Source: Nocardioides limicola (GTDB taxonomy: Bacteria; Actinomycetota; Actinomycetes; Propionibacteriales; Nocardioidaceae). Taken from it: DNA of 64,000 nt. The notes under the pieces were generated by a model. That model did not search any database. It was given only the letters and a program-made list of their open reading frames with translations, and was not told the origin of the DNA. Position numbers and translations under genes: made by a program. Below are positions 26,406 through 36,036 of the stretch, piece after piece (the first letter of the stretch is position 1; the number at the start of each line of letters is the position of its first letter). The DNA lies in the NCBI RefSeq assembly GCF_016827675.1, contig NZ_JAERJA010000002.1:434001-498000 (forward strand), written 5' to 3'.

Positions 26406-27722
26406 ATGAGCATCCGTCGTACCGTCGCGACCGCGGCCGCCGCCGCCCTCCTGGCGGCCCTGACCATCGCCGCGCCAGCGCAGGCCAGCAACCGCGCCAC
26501 CCCCGGCGACTTCACCGGCTACGGCTTCGACCAGTGCCTGGCGCCCACCCAGAAGGCGATGGACACCTGGCTGCACCACTCCCCCTTCTGGGCGGTCGGC
26601 ATCTACATCACCGGAGACTCGCGCGGCTGCCGCAACCAGCCGAACCTCACCCCCACCTGGATCAGCACCCAACTGGCCAACGGCTGGCGGTTGCTGCCGA
26701 TCACGTTGGGCCCCCAGGCCGGCTGCAGCCCGCACTTCCCCAGGTACGGCAACGACCCGGTGATCAGCCGCAGGGTCGGTGACGGCACCTACCCGAGGGC
26801 ACGCGCCCAGGCCGTCGCCGAGGCCGACAAGGCGGTGACCGAGGCTCTCCGGCTCGGCATCGTCGCGGGCAGCACCCTCTGGTACGACATCGAGGCCTTC
26901 GACATCACCAAGGTCCGCTGCCGCGAGTCGGTGCTGTGGTTCCTGTCCGCCTGGACCGAGCGGCTGCACCAGAGGGGCTACGTCTCCGGCGTCTACTCCA
27001 GCGCCGGCTCCGGGATCAAGGCACTCGATGACGCCCGGGTGAACCGCCCCGGCACCTTCACGCTGCCCGACCGGATCTGGCTGGCCCGCTGGGACGGGAT
27101 CGCCAACACCTCCAGCAGCTTCATCCGCGAGGACGGTTGGCGCCCCGGCGGCCGGGTCAAGCAGTACCTGGGCGGACACCTGGAGACCTGGGGCGGGGTG
27201 ACGATCAACATCGACTCCAACTGGCTCGACCTCGGCCGCGGCTCCAGTCCGCGCCCCAAGTCACGGCTGTGCGGCACCAAGGTCGACTTCGCGGTCTATC
27301 GCAAGGTCGGCCCCGCGAACGCCCGCCCCGCCCAGACGAAGGCCTTGAAGTGCCTGCTGAAGCGGCAGGGCTTCTACCAGGGCAAGGTCAACGACCGCTA
27401 CACCGACAATCTGCGCCGGGCGATCCGCGCGTTCCGGGCCGCGCACCCGGGCAAGGTCGCCGCCACCTTCAACCGGCGCAACTGGGTGCAACTCCACGCC
27501 CGCGGCGGCCAGCCGGTACTCAAGGTCGGCTCCACCGGCCCTGCTGTACGACGTGTGCAGCGCGCGATGAACGCCGCCGGCGGACCGAAGCTGGCGATCA
27601 CCGGCGCCTTCGACCGGGCCACCGAGACCGCCGTGAAGGAGTACCAACGCAAGGTCGGCGTGACCGCCAGTGGGGTCATCTCCCTGGACCGGTGGCAGGT
27701 GCTGACCGAGGGACGGCGCTGA
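26406..27722 (+). CDS. Secreted DUF1906 glycoside-hydrolase-like protein with peptidoglycan-binding region
   Basis: 438 residues. A signal peptide ([21 protein letters not shown]) ends at an AxA site. The DUF1906 (Rv2525c-like, GH25-fold) domain follows: [38 protein letters not shown] and [10 protein letters not shown], where acidic residues sit at the end of a strand as in GH25 active sites. The last ~160 residues contain two peptidoglycan-binding-like repeats: [21 protein letters not shown] and [20 protein letters not shown]. It probably acts on or near the cell wall. The frame is open further upstream, but the ATG at 26406 starts the signal peptide. It is convergent with DUF3817. Confidence 0.85.
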   Translation: MSIRRTVATAAAAALLAALTIAAPAQASNRATPGDFTGYGFDQCLAPTQKAMDTWLHHSPFWAVGIYITGDSRGCRNQPNLTPTWISTQLANGWRLLPITLGPQAGCSPHFPRYGNDPVISRRVGDGTYPRARAQAVAEADKAVTEALRLGIVAGSTLWYDIEAFDITKVRCRESVLWFLSAWTERLHQRGYVSGVYSSAGSGIKALDDARVNRPGTFTLPDRIWLARWDGIANTSSSFIREDGWRPGGRVKQYLGGHLETWGGVTINIDSNWLDLGRGSSPRPKSRLCGTKVDFAVYRKVGPANARPAQTKALKCLLKRQGFYQGKVNDRYTDNLRRAIRAFRAAHPGKVAATFNRRNWVQLHARGGQPVLKVGSTGPAVRRVQRAMNAAGGPKLAITGAFDRATETAVKEYQRKVGVTASGVISLDRWQVLTEGRR

Positions 27723-27756
27723 CTCGGCCGAGGTGTTTCAGGCGAGGCGGGCCGGC

Positions 27757-28203
27757 TCAGCCGACAGGGGGTCCGACCGCCAACGCCGCCGCGGTCATCG
27801 CCGCCACCAGCACCACGAATGCGGCGATCCCGAGGCGGTGGTGCCGCAAGAGCCAGCAGACCACCCGCTCGGCCGCGTTGCGGTTGGTGTCGGGGTGGGT
27901 GAGCCAGTGGTCGCGGGTCAGGCCACGACGCTCCACCCACAAGTCGAAGGGGACCGTCGCCAGCGGTGGCACCGCTGCCACCAGGCCGAGTACGCCGACC
28001 CGGAACGGCCACCGTTGGTCCACCCAGACCAGCACCGTCACCAGGCAGTAGCCGATGAAGACCACCCCGTGCAGCATCCCGAAGACGGTGACGCCGAGCT
28101 CGGTGGTGCCGGTGACGTACTTGAGGAACATCCCCACCAGCAGCAGCGCCCAGGTGATCGCCTCGGCGATGGCGACGGTGCGGAACACCCGCGCCGGGGT
28201 CAC
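27757..28203 (-). CDS. DUF3817 membrane protein
   Basis: 148 residues from a GTG that overlaps the purQ stop by 4 bp (GTGA at 28200-28203). The N-terminal [24 protein letters not shown], then [18 protein letters not shown], match DUF3817, a small three-to-four-helix membrane family. The C-terminal extension ([19 protein letters not shown] and one further helix) is longer than many members. The role is unknown; coupling to purS-purQ may be positional. A single 22-bp-module-like sequence (CGAGGTGTTTCAGG, 27729) lies just beyond its stop. Confidence 0.85.
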   Translation of the reverse strand: MTPARVFRTVAIAEAITWALLLVGMFLKYVTGTTELGVTVFGMLHGVVFIGYCLVTVLVWVDQRWPFRVGVLGLVAAVPPLATVPFDLWVERRGLTRDHWLTHPDTNRNAAERVVCWLLRHHRLGIAAFVVLVAAMTAAALAVGPPVG

Positions 28204-28865
28204 GAGGCGACGGTCTCCAGCAGGCTGGTGAAGAAGCCGAGGCCGGCAACCCCGGGGCCGTAGCCCTCCTCCACCGCGTGCTCGGGGTGCGGCATCAGCC
28301 CGACCACGTTGCCGCGTTCGTTGGTGACACCGGCGATGTCGCGCATCGAGCCGTTCGGGTTGCCGACGTACCGGGCCACCACTCGGCCCTCGCCTTCGAG
28401 TCGGTCCAAGGTCTGCTCGTCGGCAGCGAAGGCACCTTCGCCGTTCTTGAGCACCACGGTGACCTCTTCGCCGGTCCGGTAGCCGCTGGTCCACGCGGTC
28501 GCGGTGTTCTCGATCACCAGGGCCTGGTCGCGGCAGATGAACTTCCGGTGGTGGTTGCGGATCAGCGCACCGGGCAGCAGGTGGGACTCGGTGAGGATCT
28601 GGAAGCCGTTGCAGATACCGAGCACCGGCATCCCCCGGCCGGCGGCCGCGACGACCTCGGTCATCACCGGCGCGAACCGGGAGATGGCGCCGGCGCGCAG
28701 GTAGTCGCCGTACGAGAAGCCGCCGGGCAGCACCACGGCGTCGACACCGCGCAGGTCCGCATCCCCGTGCCACAGCGGCTGCGCCTCATGGCCGGCGAGG
28801 CGAACCGCGCGGACGGCGTCAACGTCATCGAGGGAACCAGGGAAGGTGACGACCCCGACCCTCAT
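28200..28865 (-). CDS. purQ: Phosphoribosylformylglycinamidine synthase, glutaminase subunit
   Basis: 221 residues. A class I glutamine amidotransferase supplying ammonia to Pur[20 protein letters not shown] opens the fold, [17 protein letters not shown] is conserved, and [17 protein letters not shown] contains the nucleophilic cysteine. [10 protein letters not shown] holds the catalytic His/Glu pair. It starts with ATG overlapping the purS stop by 4 bp (ATGA), and ends in a GTGA overlap with DUF3817, giving a tight purS-purQ-DUF3817 unit. No anomaly. Confidence 0.97.
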   Translation of the reverse strand: MRVGVVTFPGSLDDVDAVRAVRLAGHEAQPLWHGDADLRGVDAVVLPGGFSYGDYLRAGAISRFAPVMTEVVAAAGRGMPVLGICNGFQILTESHLLPGALIRNHHRKFICRDQALVIENTATAWTSGYRTGEEVTVVLKNGEGAFAADEQTLDRLEGEGRVVARYVGNPNGSMRDIAGVTNERGNVVGLMPHPEHAVEEGYGPGVAGLGFFTSLLETVAS

Positions 28866-29113
28866 GCGTCAACCTCGACGCGCACCGAATAGTCCTCGAT
28901 CACCGGGTTGGAGAGCAGCGTCTCGGCCATCTTGTCGACCTCGGCGAGCACCTCGTCGGTGATCTCGCCGTCGACGGTCAACTCGAACCGCTTGCCCTGC
29001 CGAACGTCGGCGACCCCGGAGAAGCCAAGCCGCGGCAGCGCGCCGAGGACGGCCTTGCCCTGCGGGTCGAGGATCTCGGGCTTGGGCATGACATCAACCA
29101 CGACACGGGCCAC
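28862..29113 (-). CDS. purS: Phosphoribosylformylglycinamidine synthase, PurS subunit
   Basis: 83 residues, usual size. [23 protein letters not shown] is the family signature, followed by VRQGKRFEL. PurS dimers bridge PurL and PurQ in the small-type FGAM synthase complex. It starts from a GTG with an AGGAGT ribosome site about 7 nt upstream, and its stop overlaps the purQ ATG. It is the first gene of the purS-purQ-DUF3817 unit; a 95-bp gap separates it from the small membrane protein upstream on the same strand. Confidence 0.96.
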   Translation of the reverse strand: MARVVVDVMPKPEILDPQGKAVLGALPRLGFSGVADVRQGKRFELTVDGEITDEVLAEVDKMAETLLSNPVIEDYSVRVEVDA

Positions 29114-29208
29114 GGGGCGACTCCTGATAACTGGCGCGAATGCTGCGAGGGCAGTCTAGTCGCCCGGAACGGCCCCCGGGTCAGGGGTCTCGGCAGGCGC
29201 GACCGGTG

Positions 29209-29400
29209 TCAGCGCCGCTGCAGGGCCACGATGATCGCGGCGACTCCGACGCCGGCCACGATCGGTCCGATGATCGCCCAGGTCTGCTCGCCGGTCATCG
29301 GGCTGCCCTCGACATAGCCCAGCCCCTGCAGCGTCCACAGGCCACCGAGCAGCAGCATCAGCACCCCGGCCACCACGCCGATGGTCTGGCCGCGGGTCAT
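29209..29400 (-). CDS. Small two-helix membrane protein
   Basis: 63 residues. Helix one (GVVAGVLMLLLGGLWTLQGLGYV) is followed by a short loop with a Gly-rich SPMTGEQTW, then helix two (AIIGPIVAGVGVAAIIVAL) and a basic QRR end, so the C-terminus is likely cytoplasmic. The ATG overlaps the stop of the acyl-CoA ligase gene (ATGA at 29397-29400), so the two are translationally coupled. I do not know its function; small two-helix proteins of this form are common in actinobacteria. Confidence 0.75.
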   Translation of the reverse strand: MTRGQTIGVVAGVLMLLLGGLWTLQGLGYVEGSPMTGEQTWAIIGPIVAGVGVAAIIVALQRR

Positions 29401-30959
29401 GACAGCTCCCGCTTCAAGATCTTGCCGGTGGCGGTCATCGGCATGGCGTCGACGAACTCGACGATCCGGGGGTACTTGTAGGCCGCCATCTGGTCCTTGG
29501 CCCAGGCCACCAACTCGTCCTCGGTGATCTCGACGTCGGCGTTGCGGATCACCACCGCCTTGATCTCCTCGCCGTGACTGTCGTGGGGTACGCCGATCAC
29601 CGCGGCCAGCGAAACGGCCGGATGGGTCATCAGCACCTCCTCGATCTCGCGCGGGTAGACGTTGAAACCGCCCCGGATGATCATGTCCTTGGAGCGGTCC
29701 ACGATGTAGTACCAACCGTCGGCGTCACGCCGGCCCAGATCGCCGGAGCGGAACCAGCCGTCCTGGATCGCCTCCGCGGTGGCTTCCGGCCGATCGTGGT
29801 AGCCCTTCATGATGTTGTGGCCCTTGATCGCGATCTCACCGACCGCGTCGGGGTCCTCGGGCACCTCGTCCCAGGTCTCGGGGACGAGCAGCTTCATCTC
29901 CACCCCGGGGATCGGGGTGCCGATCGAGCCGACCCTGACCGGCTCACCGAGCCGGGAGAAGCTGGCCACCGGCGAGGTCTCGGACAGTCCGTAGCCCTCC
30001 AGGATGGTGACCCCGAAGCGGCTCTCGAACTCCTTGTGCACCTCGACCGGCAGCGCCGCGCCACCGGCCACAGCGACGCGCAGGTGGCGAGCCAGCGCGG
30101 CCACGTCGACGGAGTCGTCCAGGGCACCGAGCAGGCCCCAGTACATGGTGGGTACGCCGGCGAAGAAGGTCACCTGCTCCTTGGCCATCGTGGCCAGCGC
30201 CGCAGCGGCTTCGAAGCGGGGCAGCATCACGATGGTGCCGCCGTAGGCGAGGCCACCGTTCTGGATGACCGTCTGGCCGAAGGAGTGGAAGAGCGGCAGC
30301 ACGCACAGGTAGGTGTCGGGCCGGTCGGCGTCGGCCCTGAAGAGGGCGGCGCCGGAGAGGGCGTTGTCGCGCATGTTGCGGTGCATCAACTCCGCGCCCT
30401 TGGGCTGGCCGGTGGTGCCGGAGGTGTAGAGGATCACCGCGGTGTCGTCCTCGTCGCGGACCACGGTGTCGAAGGTCGGCGGCTGCCCGGCCATCGCCTG
30501 ACCGAGCGTCTCGGTGCCGTCGATGGGCGAGGCAGCGGCCGGGTCGACGGTGATCATCAGGAACGTCTCGCAGCCCGGGGTGTCGGAGAACCCGGCGTAC
30601 CCCTCGGCGCCGATCGGCAGCTCGGCGGTGCCCTCGAAGCAGAGGTAGGCCTTGGCCGAGGAGTCGGCCAGGTGGTAGGCGACCTCACGGCCCTTGAGGA
30701 GCACGTTCAGCGGCACCACCACGGCGCCGGCCTTGAGGATCCCGTAGTAGGCGATGGTGAAGTGCGGCAGGTTCGCGCAACTGAGCGCCACCTTGTCACC
30801 GGGCTCGATGCCGCGGGCCACCAGCGCGTGGGCGACCTGGTTGGCCGCACCGTTGACCTGGGCGTAGCTGAGCCGCAGGTCTCCGATCACCAGCGCGGTG
30901 CGGTCGGGGTAGGTGGCGGCAGAGTCCTCGAGCAGCGAGGCAAGGTTGTAGGTGGCCAT
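29397..30959 (-). CDS. Long-chain fatty-acid-CoA ligase / AMP-binding enzyme
   Basis: 520 residues. ANL-superfamily motifs are complete: the P-loop ILYTSGTTGQPKGAELMH (residues ~175), EGYGLSETSPV, the SGDLGRRDADGWYY hinge, and the C-terminal catalytic lysine in MTATGKILKREL. The N-terminus (LEDSAATYPDRTAL) fits fatty acyl-CoA synthetases. It would activate a carboxylic acid via an acyl-adenylate. The ATG has a strong AGAGGGAG ribosome site. A perfect 16-bp palindrome 92 bp upstream may be its operator. Fatty acyl or aromatic acid substrates cannot be separated by sequence here. Confidence 0.9.
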   Translation of the reverse strand: MATYNLASLLEDSAATYPDRTALVIGDLRLSYAQVNGAANQVAHALVARGIEPGDKVALSCANLPHFTIAYYGILKAGAVVVPLNVLLKGREVAYHLADSSAKAYLCFEGTAELPIGAEGYAGFSDTPGCETFLMITVDPAAASPIDGTETLGQAMAGQPPTFDTVVRDEDDTAVILYTSGTTGQPKGAELMHRNMRDNALSGAALFRADADRPDTYLCVLPLFHSFGQTVIQNGGLAYGGTIVMLPRFEAAAALATMAKEQVTFFAGVPTMYWGLLGALDDSVDVAALARHLRVAVAGGAALPVEVHKEFESRFGVTILEGYGLSETSPVASFSRLGEPVRVGSIGTPIPGVEMKLLVPETWDEVPEDPDAVGEIAIKGHNIMKGYHDRPEATAEAIQDGWFRSGDLGRRDADGWYYIVDRSKDMIIRGGFNVYPREIEEVLMTHPAVSLAAVIGVPHDSHGEEIKAVVIRNADVEITEDELVAWAKDQMAAYKYPRIVEFVDAMPMTATGKILKRELS

Positions 30960-31050
30960 GGTTCTCCCTCTTCTGTGGCGGCGCTCACCAACCTACCGCC
31001 GCGACTGCGCGGTGCGTCCAGTTCTGAACGCACAACGCGCCCGGGTCCGG

Positions 31051-31066
31051 TTGTCGTCGACGACAA
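31051..31066. promoter_or_regulatory. Perfect 16-bp palindrome upstream of acyl-CoA ligase
   Basis: TTGTCGTC/GACGACAA without a loop, flanked by CCGG on both sides, in the 122-bp gap between purC and the ligase. With no loop it is a poor hairpin but a good operator for a TetR- or GntR-like dimer. No candidate regulator is adjacent. Confidence 0.55.
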
Positions 31067-31081
31067 TCCGGAGCGCTCCCG

Positions 31082-31969
31082 TCAGAAGCGGAGGCCGGAG
31101 AGGCGTTCGTAGGCCTCGATGTAGCGAGCCCGGGTGTGCGCGACCACGCCCTCGGGCAGCGGCGGCGGTGGGGCGTCGCCGCTCCGGTCCCAGCCCGACT
31201 CGGGCGAGGTGAGCCAGTTGCGCACGATCTGCTTGTCGTACGACGGCTGGGTGCGGCCGGGCTGCCACTCGTCGGCCGGCCAGAAGCGCGACGAGTCGGG
31301 AGTCAGCACCTCGTCGGCGAGCACCACCACGTCGTCGCGGACCCCGAACTCGAACTTCGTGTCGGCCAGGATGATGCCGCGCTCGCGGGACAACTCCTCG
31401 GCACGCACATAGACGGCCAGCGTGAGTTCGCGGAGCACCTCGGCCTCGGCCTCGCCGATGGTGGCGACCACCGCGTCGAAGGAGACGTTCTCGTCGTGAT
31501 CGCCGAGGTCGGCCTTGGTGGCGGGGGTGAAGATCGGCTCGGGGAGCCGGGAGGCGTCCACCAGCCCGGGCGGCAGCGCGATCCCGCAGACCTCGCCGGT
31601 GGCCTGATAGTCCAGCAGGCCGGAGCCGGTCAGGTAGCCGCGGGCCACGCACTCGACCGGGAACATCTCCAACTGCTCGCAGATCACCGCCCGACCGGCC
31701 ACCTGGGCGGGCACGTCGGTGGAGACGACGTGGTTCGGCACGATGTCGGCCAGTTGCTCGAACCACCACAGCGACATCCGGGTGAGGATCTCGCCCTTGT
31801 CCGGGATCGTCGTACTCAGCACGTGGTCGTAGGCGGAGATCCGGTCGCTGGCGACCATCAGCAGCCGCCCGGCGTGCTCTCCGGCATCGATGCGGTAGAG
31901 GTCGCGCACCTTCCCCGAGTGCAGGTGGGTGGTGCCGTCGATGGCCGGGGCGGGCGGCAGGTTCAGCAT
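31082..31969 (-). CDS. purC: Phosphoribosylaminoimidazole-succinocarboxamide synthase (SAICAR synthetase)
   Basis: 295 residues, the longer actinobacterial form. It condenses CAIR with aspartate using [15 protein letters not shown] is the N-terminal ATP-site motif, [13 protein letters not shown] the conserved active-site stretch, [15 protein letters not shown] the substrate region, and [10 protein letters not shown] is a C-lobe signature. The ATG at 31967-31969 matches family N-termini; the longer open frame continues into the divergent ABM gene and is not used. purC stands alone on its transcript here, away from purSQ and purB. Confidence 0.96.
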   Translation of the reverse strand: MLNLPPAPAIDGTTHLHSGKVRDLYRIDAGEHAGRLLMVASDRISAYDHVLSTTIPDKGEILTRMSLWWFEQLADIVPNHVVSTDVPAQVAGRAVICEQLEMFPVECVARGYLTGSGLLDYQATGEVCGIALPPGLVDASRLPEPIFTPATKADLGDHDENVSFDAVVATIGEAEAEVLRELTLAVYVRAEELSRERGIILADTKFEFGVRDDVVVLADEVLTPDSSRFWPADEWQPGRTQPSYDKQIVRNWLTSPESGWDRSGDAPPPPLPEGVVAHTRARYIEAYERLSGLRF

Positions 31970-32032
31970 GGGCGGCAGCCTAGCGGGGGCGGGCCGCGGG
32001 GCCGCACCGGAGGAACGGCTTAGGGTGGACTC

Positions 32033-32341
32033 ATGCCAGTCGTGAAGATCAATGCCATCTCCGTGCCTGCGGGGGCCGGGGAGGAGTTGGAGCGCCGGTT
32101 CGCCGCGCGCGCCGGAGCCGTGGAGAACGCCCCCGGGTTCCTCGGCTTCCAACTGTTGCGCCCCACCGCCGGGGAGGACCGCTACTTCGTGGTCACCCAG
32201 TGGGTCGATGAAGAGTCGTTCGCCGCTTGGCGGGACGGGGACGCCCGGGCTGCGCACGCCGGTCAGCACGCCAAGCCGGTCGCCTCCGGCGCCCAGCTGC
32301 TCGAGTTCGACGTGGTGCTGGACGTCTCCCCCGAAGCATGA
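32033..32341 (+). CDS. Antibiotic-biosynthesis-monooxygenase (ABM) domain protein
   Basis: 102 residues forming one ferredoxin-like ABM domain: [24 protein letters not shown], then [23 protein letters not shown] and SFAAWR. Family members include heme-degrading MhuD/IsdG-type enzymes and quinol monooxygenases. A HxxW-type motif is not obvious beyond the conserved FVVTQW, so heme degradation is possible but unproved. It is divergent from purC, and its stop overlaps the acyltransferase ATG (ATGA), beginning a three-gene coupled operon. Confidence 0.8.
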   Translation: MPVVKINAISVPAGAGEELERRFAARAGAVENAPGFLGFQLLRPTAGEDRYFVVTQWVDEESFAAWRDGDARAAHAGQHAKPVASGAQLLEFDVVLDVSPEA

Positions 32342-33474
32342 CCGAGACGACCGGCGCGCGCCGGGACCCCTCCCTGGACACGCTGCGCACCCTGCTCATC
32401 GCCTGGATCATCGGCGGTCACGCCCTGCTCGGCTACTCAGCCATCGGTGGTTGGGGGTACGACGAGGTCCAGGAGGTCACCTTCCTGCCGAAGGTGGAGT
32501 TCGTGCTCGCCGCGGTGCTGGGGCCCAGCGCGATCTTCTTGATGGGCACCTTCTTCCTGGTCGCCGGGCTGTTCACGCCGGCGTCGGTGAACCGCAAGGG
32601 TGTCCTCGCGTTCTGTCGGGAGCGGGCCCTGCGACTCGGACTGCCGTTCGTCGCCTCGGCGTTCGTGATCTGGCCGATGACGATGTGGGTGGCGTATCGG
32701 TCCAGTGGCCGGTCGGTCAGCTACGGCTTCCTGCTCACCGGTCGGGACCGGTTGATCGACTCCGGTGGACTCTGGTTCGCCGAGGTGCTGCTGATCTTCT
32801 CCCTGTTCTACGCCGTCTGGCGGTGGCTCGGCCCGGCCGCACGCCCCGACCCCGGGCCGATCACGATGAGGCACCTGATCCTGTTGGCGATCATCGTCTT
32901 CGCGGTCACCTTCTTCATCCGGCGCTGGTTCCACGCCCGGGCACCGGAGTACTTCGACCTGCACGTGTGGCAGTGGCCGCAACTGCTTTCCCTGTTCATC
33001 CTGGGCATCATCGGCGCCCGCCGCGGGTTGCTGGAGCGGGTCAAGGAGCCGATCGGGCGACAGTGTGGCTTCATCGCGCTGGGCACGGTGCTGACGGTGC
33101 CGCTGGTGGCGGTGATCTTCGGGATCGACGACACCAGCGGGGACCTGACCCCGTTCCTGTCCGGGTGGCGGGTCGAGTCGGCAGTGTTGGCCACCTACGA
33201 GGCGATCCTGGTGGTCTTCGGATCCTGCTGGCTGCTGCGGTTCGCCCAACTCAAGTTGGGCTGGTCCAGCCCCTTCTGGGCGCACATGTCGCGCAGTTCG
33301 TTCGCAGCCTTCATCCTGCAGGGGCCGGTGCTGATCCTGATCGCGGTGGCGATCAGACCACTGCCCCTTCCCGCCGAAATCAAGGCACCATTGGTGATGG
33401 TGGCCGGCTTGGCCGGCTGCTTCTGGCTAGGTTGGCTGCTGGTGACCCGGACAAGGATCGGACGGATCGTATGA
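32338..33474 (+). CDS. Acyltransferase-3 family membrane protein
   Basis: 378 residues with about ten membrane helices. The N-terminal [21 protein letters not shown] is the acyltransferase-3 signature region, with the conserved His in helix one. The family O-acylates sugars, antibiotics or wall components using acyl-CoA across the membrane. It is sandwiched in a coupled operon: it starts in an ATGA overlap with the ABM gene and ends in an ATGA overlap with the PH-like gene. No SGNH domain is fused at the C-terminus. The acceptor is unknown. Confidence 0.82.
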   Translation: MTETTGARRDPSLDTLRTLLIAWIIGGHALLGYSAIGGWGYDEVQEVTFLPKVEFVLAAVLGPSAIFLMGTFFLVAGLFTPASVNRKGVLAFCRERALRLGLPFVASAFVIWPMTMWVAYRSSGRSVSYGFLLTGRDRLIDSGGLWFAEVLLIFSLFYAVWRWLGPAARPDPGPITMRHLILLAIIVFAVTFFIRRWFHARAPEYFDLHVWQWPQLLSLFILGIIGARRGLLERVKEPIGRQCGFIALGTVLTVPLVAVIFGIDDTSGDLTPFLSGWRVESAVLATYEAILVVFGSCWLLRFAQLKLGWSSPFWAHMSRSSFAAFILQGPVLILIAVAIRPLPLPAEIKAPLVMVAGLAGCFWLGWLLVTRTRIGRIV

Positions 33475-33926
33475 GGCTCTTCAAGCGTCGCAGCTTCGAT
33501 GCGGATGGACCCATCCGGTTCGAGGACTCGGTCTTCGTCCGATTGTCGGTGACCGCATTCTTCATCGCCGTCGGCGCGGGGGTGGTGGCGCTGTTCCTGC
33601 TGCGCCGATGGACCAACCCCGAGATCACCCTGGTGATCGGGGTGGTCGCGGCCGTGGCGCTGCTGGCCTACTTCCTCTCCCCGGAGTCGCTGGTGGTGGA
33701 CACCGACGAGGTGCGCGACGAGTCCGGGTGGCGCCGTACCGGCTGGCGGATCATCCGCAGCGAGGTGGCCGAGGTGCGCTGGGACGGCGACCCGCAGCTC
33801 TTCGAGCCGCTGCACCTGACCTTCGTCGCCCCGGATGGGGAGATCCTGCTGTCCACGCCCGTGGAGTTCGACGTCGAGGTCGTGTCGCGGGCGCTCGCCG
33901 CGCGGGGTTGGCCGCTCAAACGCTGA
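33471..33926 (+). CDS. Small membrane protein with soluble PH-like C-terminus
   Basis: 151 residues. Two membrane helices (LSVTAFFIAVGAGVVALFLL and ITLVIGVVAAVALLAYFL) are followed by an ~80-residue beta-rich domain: LVVDTDEVRDES, IIRSEVAEVRWDGD, LTFVAPDGEILL and STPVEFDVEVVSRALAARGW. The pattern of short strands with a final helix resembles bacterial PH-like (YdbS/YvbH-type) domains, but I cannot assign a family securely. It is coupled to the acyltransferase by an ATGA overlap, and convergent with purB. Confidence 0.7.
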   Translation: MRLFKRRSFDADGPIRFEDSVFVRLSVTAFFIAVGAGVVALFLLRRWTNPEITLVIGVVAAVALLAYFLSPESLVVDTDEVRDESGWRRTGWRIIRSEVAEVRWDGDPQLFEPLHLTFVAPDGEILLSTPVEFDVEVVSRALAARGWPLKR

Positions 33927-33953
33927 GGCCGCCAGTGCGCATCACGCGACCTG

Positions 33954-35372
33954 TCAGAGGATCGCGCCCGGTGTGTACGCCGCAGCCTGGGGATGCCGGT
34001 CCACCCACTGCTGCACCCGGGCCACCACCGCGCGGGTCTGGTCGACGGCGGCGCCGGTGAACTCGATGGGGTTGGCCAGCAGCGCCTCCAGTTCGGCCGC
34101 ATCCAGGCCGAGGCGCTCGTCGGCGGCGAGCCGGGCGACCAGGTCGTTCTCGGCCTGGCCCTGACGCATCCCCAGCGCGACAGCGACCGCGTTCTCCTTG
34201 ATCGCCTCGTGGGCGGCCTCCCGGCCGACACCGGCCTTGACCGCACTCATCAGCACCTTGGTGGTGGCCAGGAACGGCAGGTAACGGTCGAGCTCGCGCT
34301 GGATCACCGCCGGGAAGGCACCGAACTCGTCGAGAACGGTGAGGAAGGTCTGGAAGAGCCCGTCGGTGGCGAAGAAGGCGTCGGGCAGTGCGACCCGGCG
34401 TACCACCGAGCAGGAGACGTCGCCCTCGTTCCACTGGTCGCCCGCCAACTCACCCACCATGGACAAGTGGCCGCGGACGATCACCGCGAGGCCGTTGACG
34501 CGCTCCGCGGAGCGGGTGTTCATCTTGTGCGGCATCGCCGAGGAGCCGACCTGGCCCTCCTTGAAGCCCTCGGTGACCAGTTCGTTGCCGGCCATCAGCC
34601 GGATCGTGGTGGCCAGGTTGGAGGGGCCGGCGATCAGCTGCACCAGCGCGGAGACGACCTCGAAGTCCAGCGAGCGGGGGTAGACCTGGCCGACCGAGGT
34701 GAGCACCTCGTCGAAGCCGAGGTGGGCGGCGACGCGTGACTCCAGGGCGGCGAGCTTGGAGCCGTCGCCGCCGAGCAGGTCGAGCATGTCCTGGGCGGTG
34801 CCCATCGGGCCCTTGATGCCGCGCAGCGGGTAGCGGGCCAGGATCTCCTCGATCCGGGTGAGCGCGACCAGCATCTCGTCGGCGATGGAGGCGAACCGCT
34901 TGCCCAGCGTGGTGGCCTGGGCGGCGACGTTGTGGGAGCGCCCGGCCATCACCGTCGACTCGTGCTCGGCGGCCAGCCGGGCCAGCCGGGCTGCGGTGGC
35001 GACACCGCGGTTGCGCATCAGCTCGAGGGATTGGCGGACCTGCAGCTGCTCGACGTTCTCGGTGAGGTCGCGGCTGGTCATCCCCTTGTGGATGTGCTCG
35101 TGGCCGGCCAGCGCACAGAACTCCTCGATCCGCGCCTTCACGTCGTGGCGGGTGACCCGCTCCCGGTCCGCGATGGAGGACAGGTCAACCACCTCGGCGA
35201 CCTTCTCGTAGGCCTCGATGACGCCGTCGGGGATCTCGATGCCGAGGTCCTTCTGGGCCTTCATCACCGCGATCCACAACTGTCGCTCGAGGACGATCTT
35301 GTGCTCGGGCGACCAGATCTGGGCGAGGTCGGCGGCGGCGTAGCGGGTGGCGAGAACGTTGGGGACTGTCAC
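33954..35372 (-). CDS. purB: Adenylosuccinate lyase
   Basis: 472 residues. It cleaves SAICAR and adenylosuccinate, acting twice in purine synthesis. PNVLATRYAAADLAQIWSP is the typical actinobacterial N-terminus. The superfamily signature is GSSAMPHKMNTRS; the catalytic His region is HEHIHKGMTSRDLTENV. I chose the GTG at 35370-35372 because GGGAGAA lies 8 nt upstream; the ATG at 35381 is directly against that Shine-Dalgarno. It is convergent with the PH-like gene and divergent from the membrane protein at 35481. Confidence 0.96.
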   Translation of the reverse strand: MTVPNVLATRYAAADLAQIWSPEHKIVLERQLWIAVMKAQKDLGIEIPDGVIEAYEKVAEVVDLSSIADRERVTRHDVKARIEEFCALAGHEHIHKGMTSRDLTENVEQLQVRQSLELMRNRGVATAARLARLAAEHESTVMAGRSHNVAAQATTLGKRFASIADEMLVALTRIEEILARYPLRGIKGPMGTAQDMLDLLGGDGSKLAALESRVAAHLGFDEVLTSVGQVYPRSLDFEVVSALVQLIAGPSNLATTIRLMAGNELVTEGFKEGQVGSSAMPHKMNTRSAERVNGLAVIVRGHLSMVGELAGDQWNEGDVSCSVVRRVALPDAFFATDGLFQTFLTVLDEFGAFPAVIQRELDRYLPFLATTKVLMSAVKAGVGREAAHEAIKENAVAVALGMRQGQAENDLVARLAADERLGLDAAELEALLANPIEFTGAAVDQTRAVVARVQQWVDRHPQAAAYTPGAIL

Positions 35373-35480
35373 GGCCCGCATTCTCCCACGCGGATCGACG
35401 CGAGCTGCACCAGCGTTCGCGTGCTACGGCTAGCATCGGGCCGAGCGACTGTACTCGGCAGTTCGACGACGGGGAACGGG

Positions 35481-36035
35481 ATGGACGAGCACGCAACGTT
35501 GCGGCCTTTCGCGGTGGTGGCCTGGGGCCTGATCCTGGTGATCGCCGATCTCCGGTTCGGCAACCCCGGCATCGACCTGATCCCGGACCCGGTGGGCTGG
35601 CTGATGGCGTCCCTGGCGTGCACCTCACTCGCCGGGAAGGTCAGTCACCGGTCCGGAGCACTTCGCCTCGCGGCGCTGGTCGCGGGCGTGGCCGCGGTGG
35701 TGGCCTTGCCGGACTGGCTCGGCCACAGCTACCCCCCGATCGAGATCATCGAGCCGGTGCTGATGGTGGTCTTCACCTTCGCGGTATGCACGGCGATCAT
35801 GGCGCTCGCGCCCCAGAAGCGGGCCACCGCCAACGTCATCCGCTGGGCCGATCTGGCGGTGACCGGTGTCATCACCGTGGCCGCCGTGACCGTCACCAGC
35901 TACGAGCCCGCCGAGACACCGTTGCTCACCGCGATCGTCCTCACCGCAGCGATCGCGGGCTTCGTGTTGGTGATCTGGTTCGTGGTCCTGCTGTTCAGCA
36001 CCTCCCGGCTCGTTGCCTCGCCGGCCGCGGGCTGA
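35481..36035 (+). CDS. Uncharacterised polytopic membrane protein
   Basis: 184 residues with about six hydrophobic segments. The first loop contains DLRFGNPGIDLIPDPVGWLM, an IDxxPDxxG pattern found in several uncharacterised small membrane proteins, followed by SLACTSLAGKV. No catalytic motif or transporter signature is visible. The ATG has GGGGAACGGG just upstream, and a TAGCAT -10-like element lies about 50 bp before it. It is divergent from purB and ends 1 bp before the convergent purD stop. The function is unknown. Confidence 0.75.
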   Translation: MDEHATLRPFAVVAWGLILVIADLRFGNPGIDLIPDPVGWLMASLACTSLAGKVSHRSGALRLAALVAGVAAVVALPDWLGHSYPPIEIIEPVLMVVFTFAVCTAIMALAPQKRATANVIRWADLAVTGVITVAAVTVTSYEPAETPLLTAIVLTAAIAGFVLVIWFVVLLFSTSRLVASPAAG

Positions 36036-36036
36036 C

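Noticed and set aside
31970..32269. Longer N-terminus for PurC
   Set aside because: The extra 100 codons overlap the divergent ABM gene and are unlike PurC; the ATG at 31969 fits the family.
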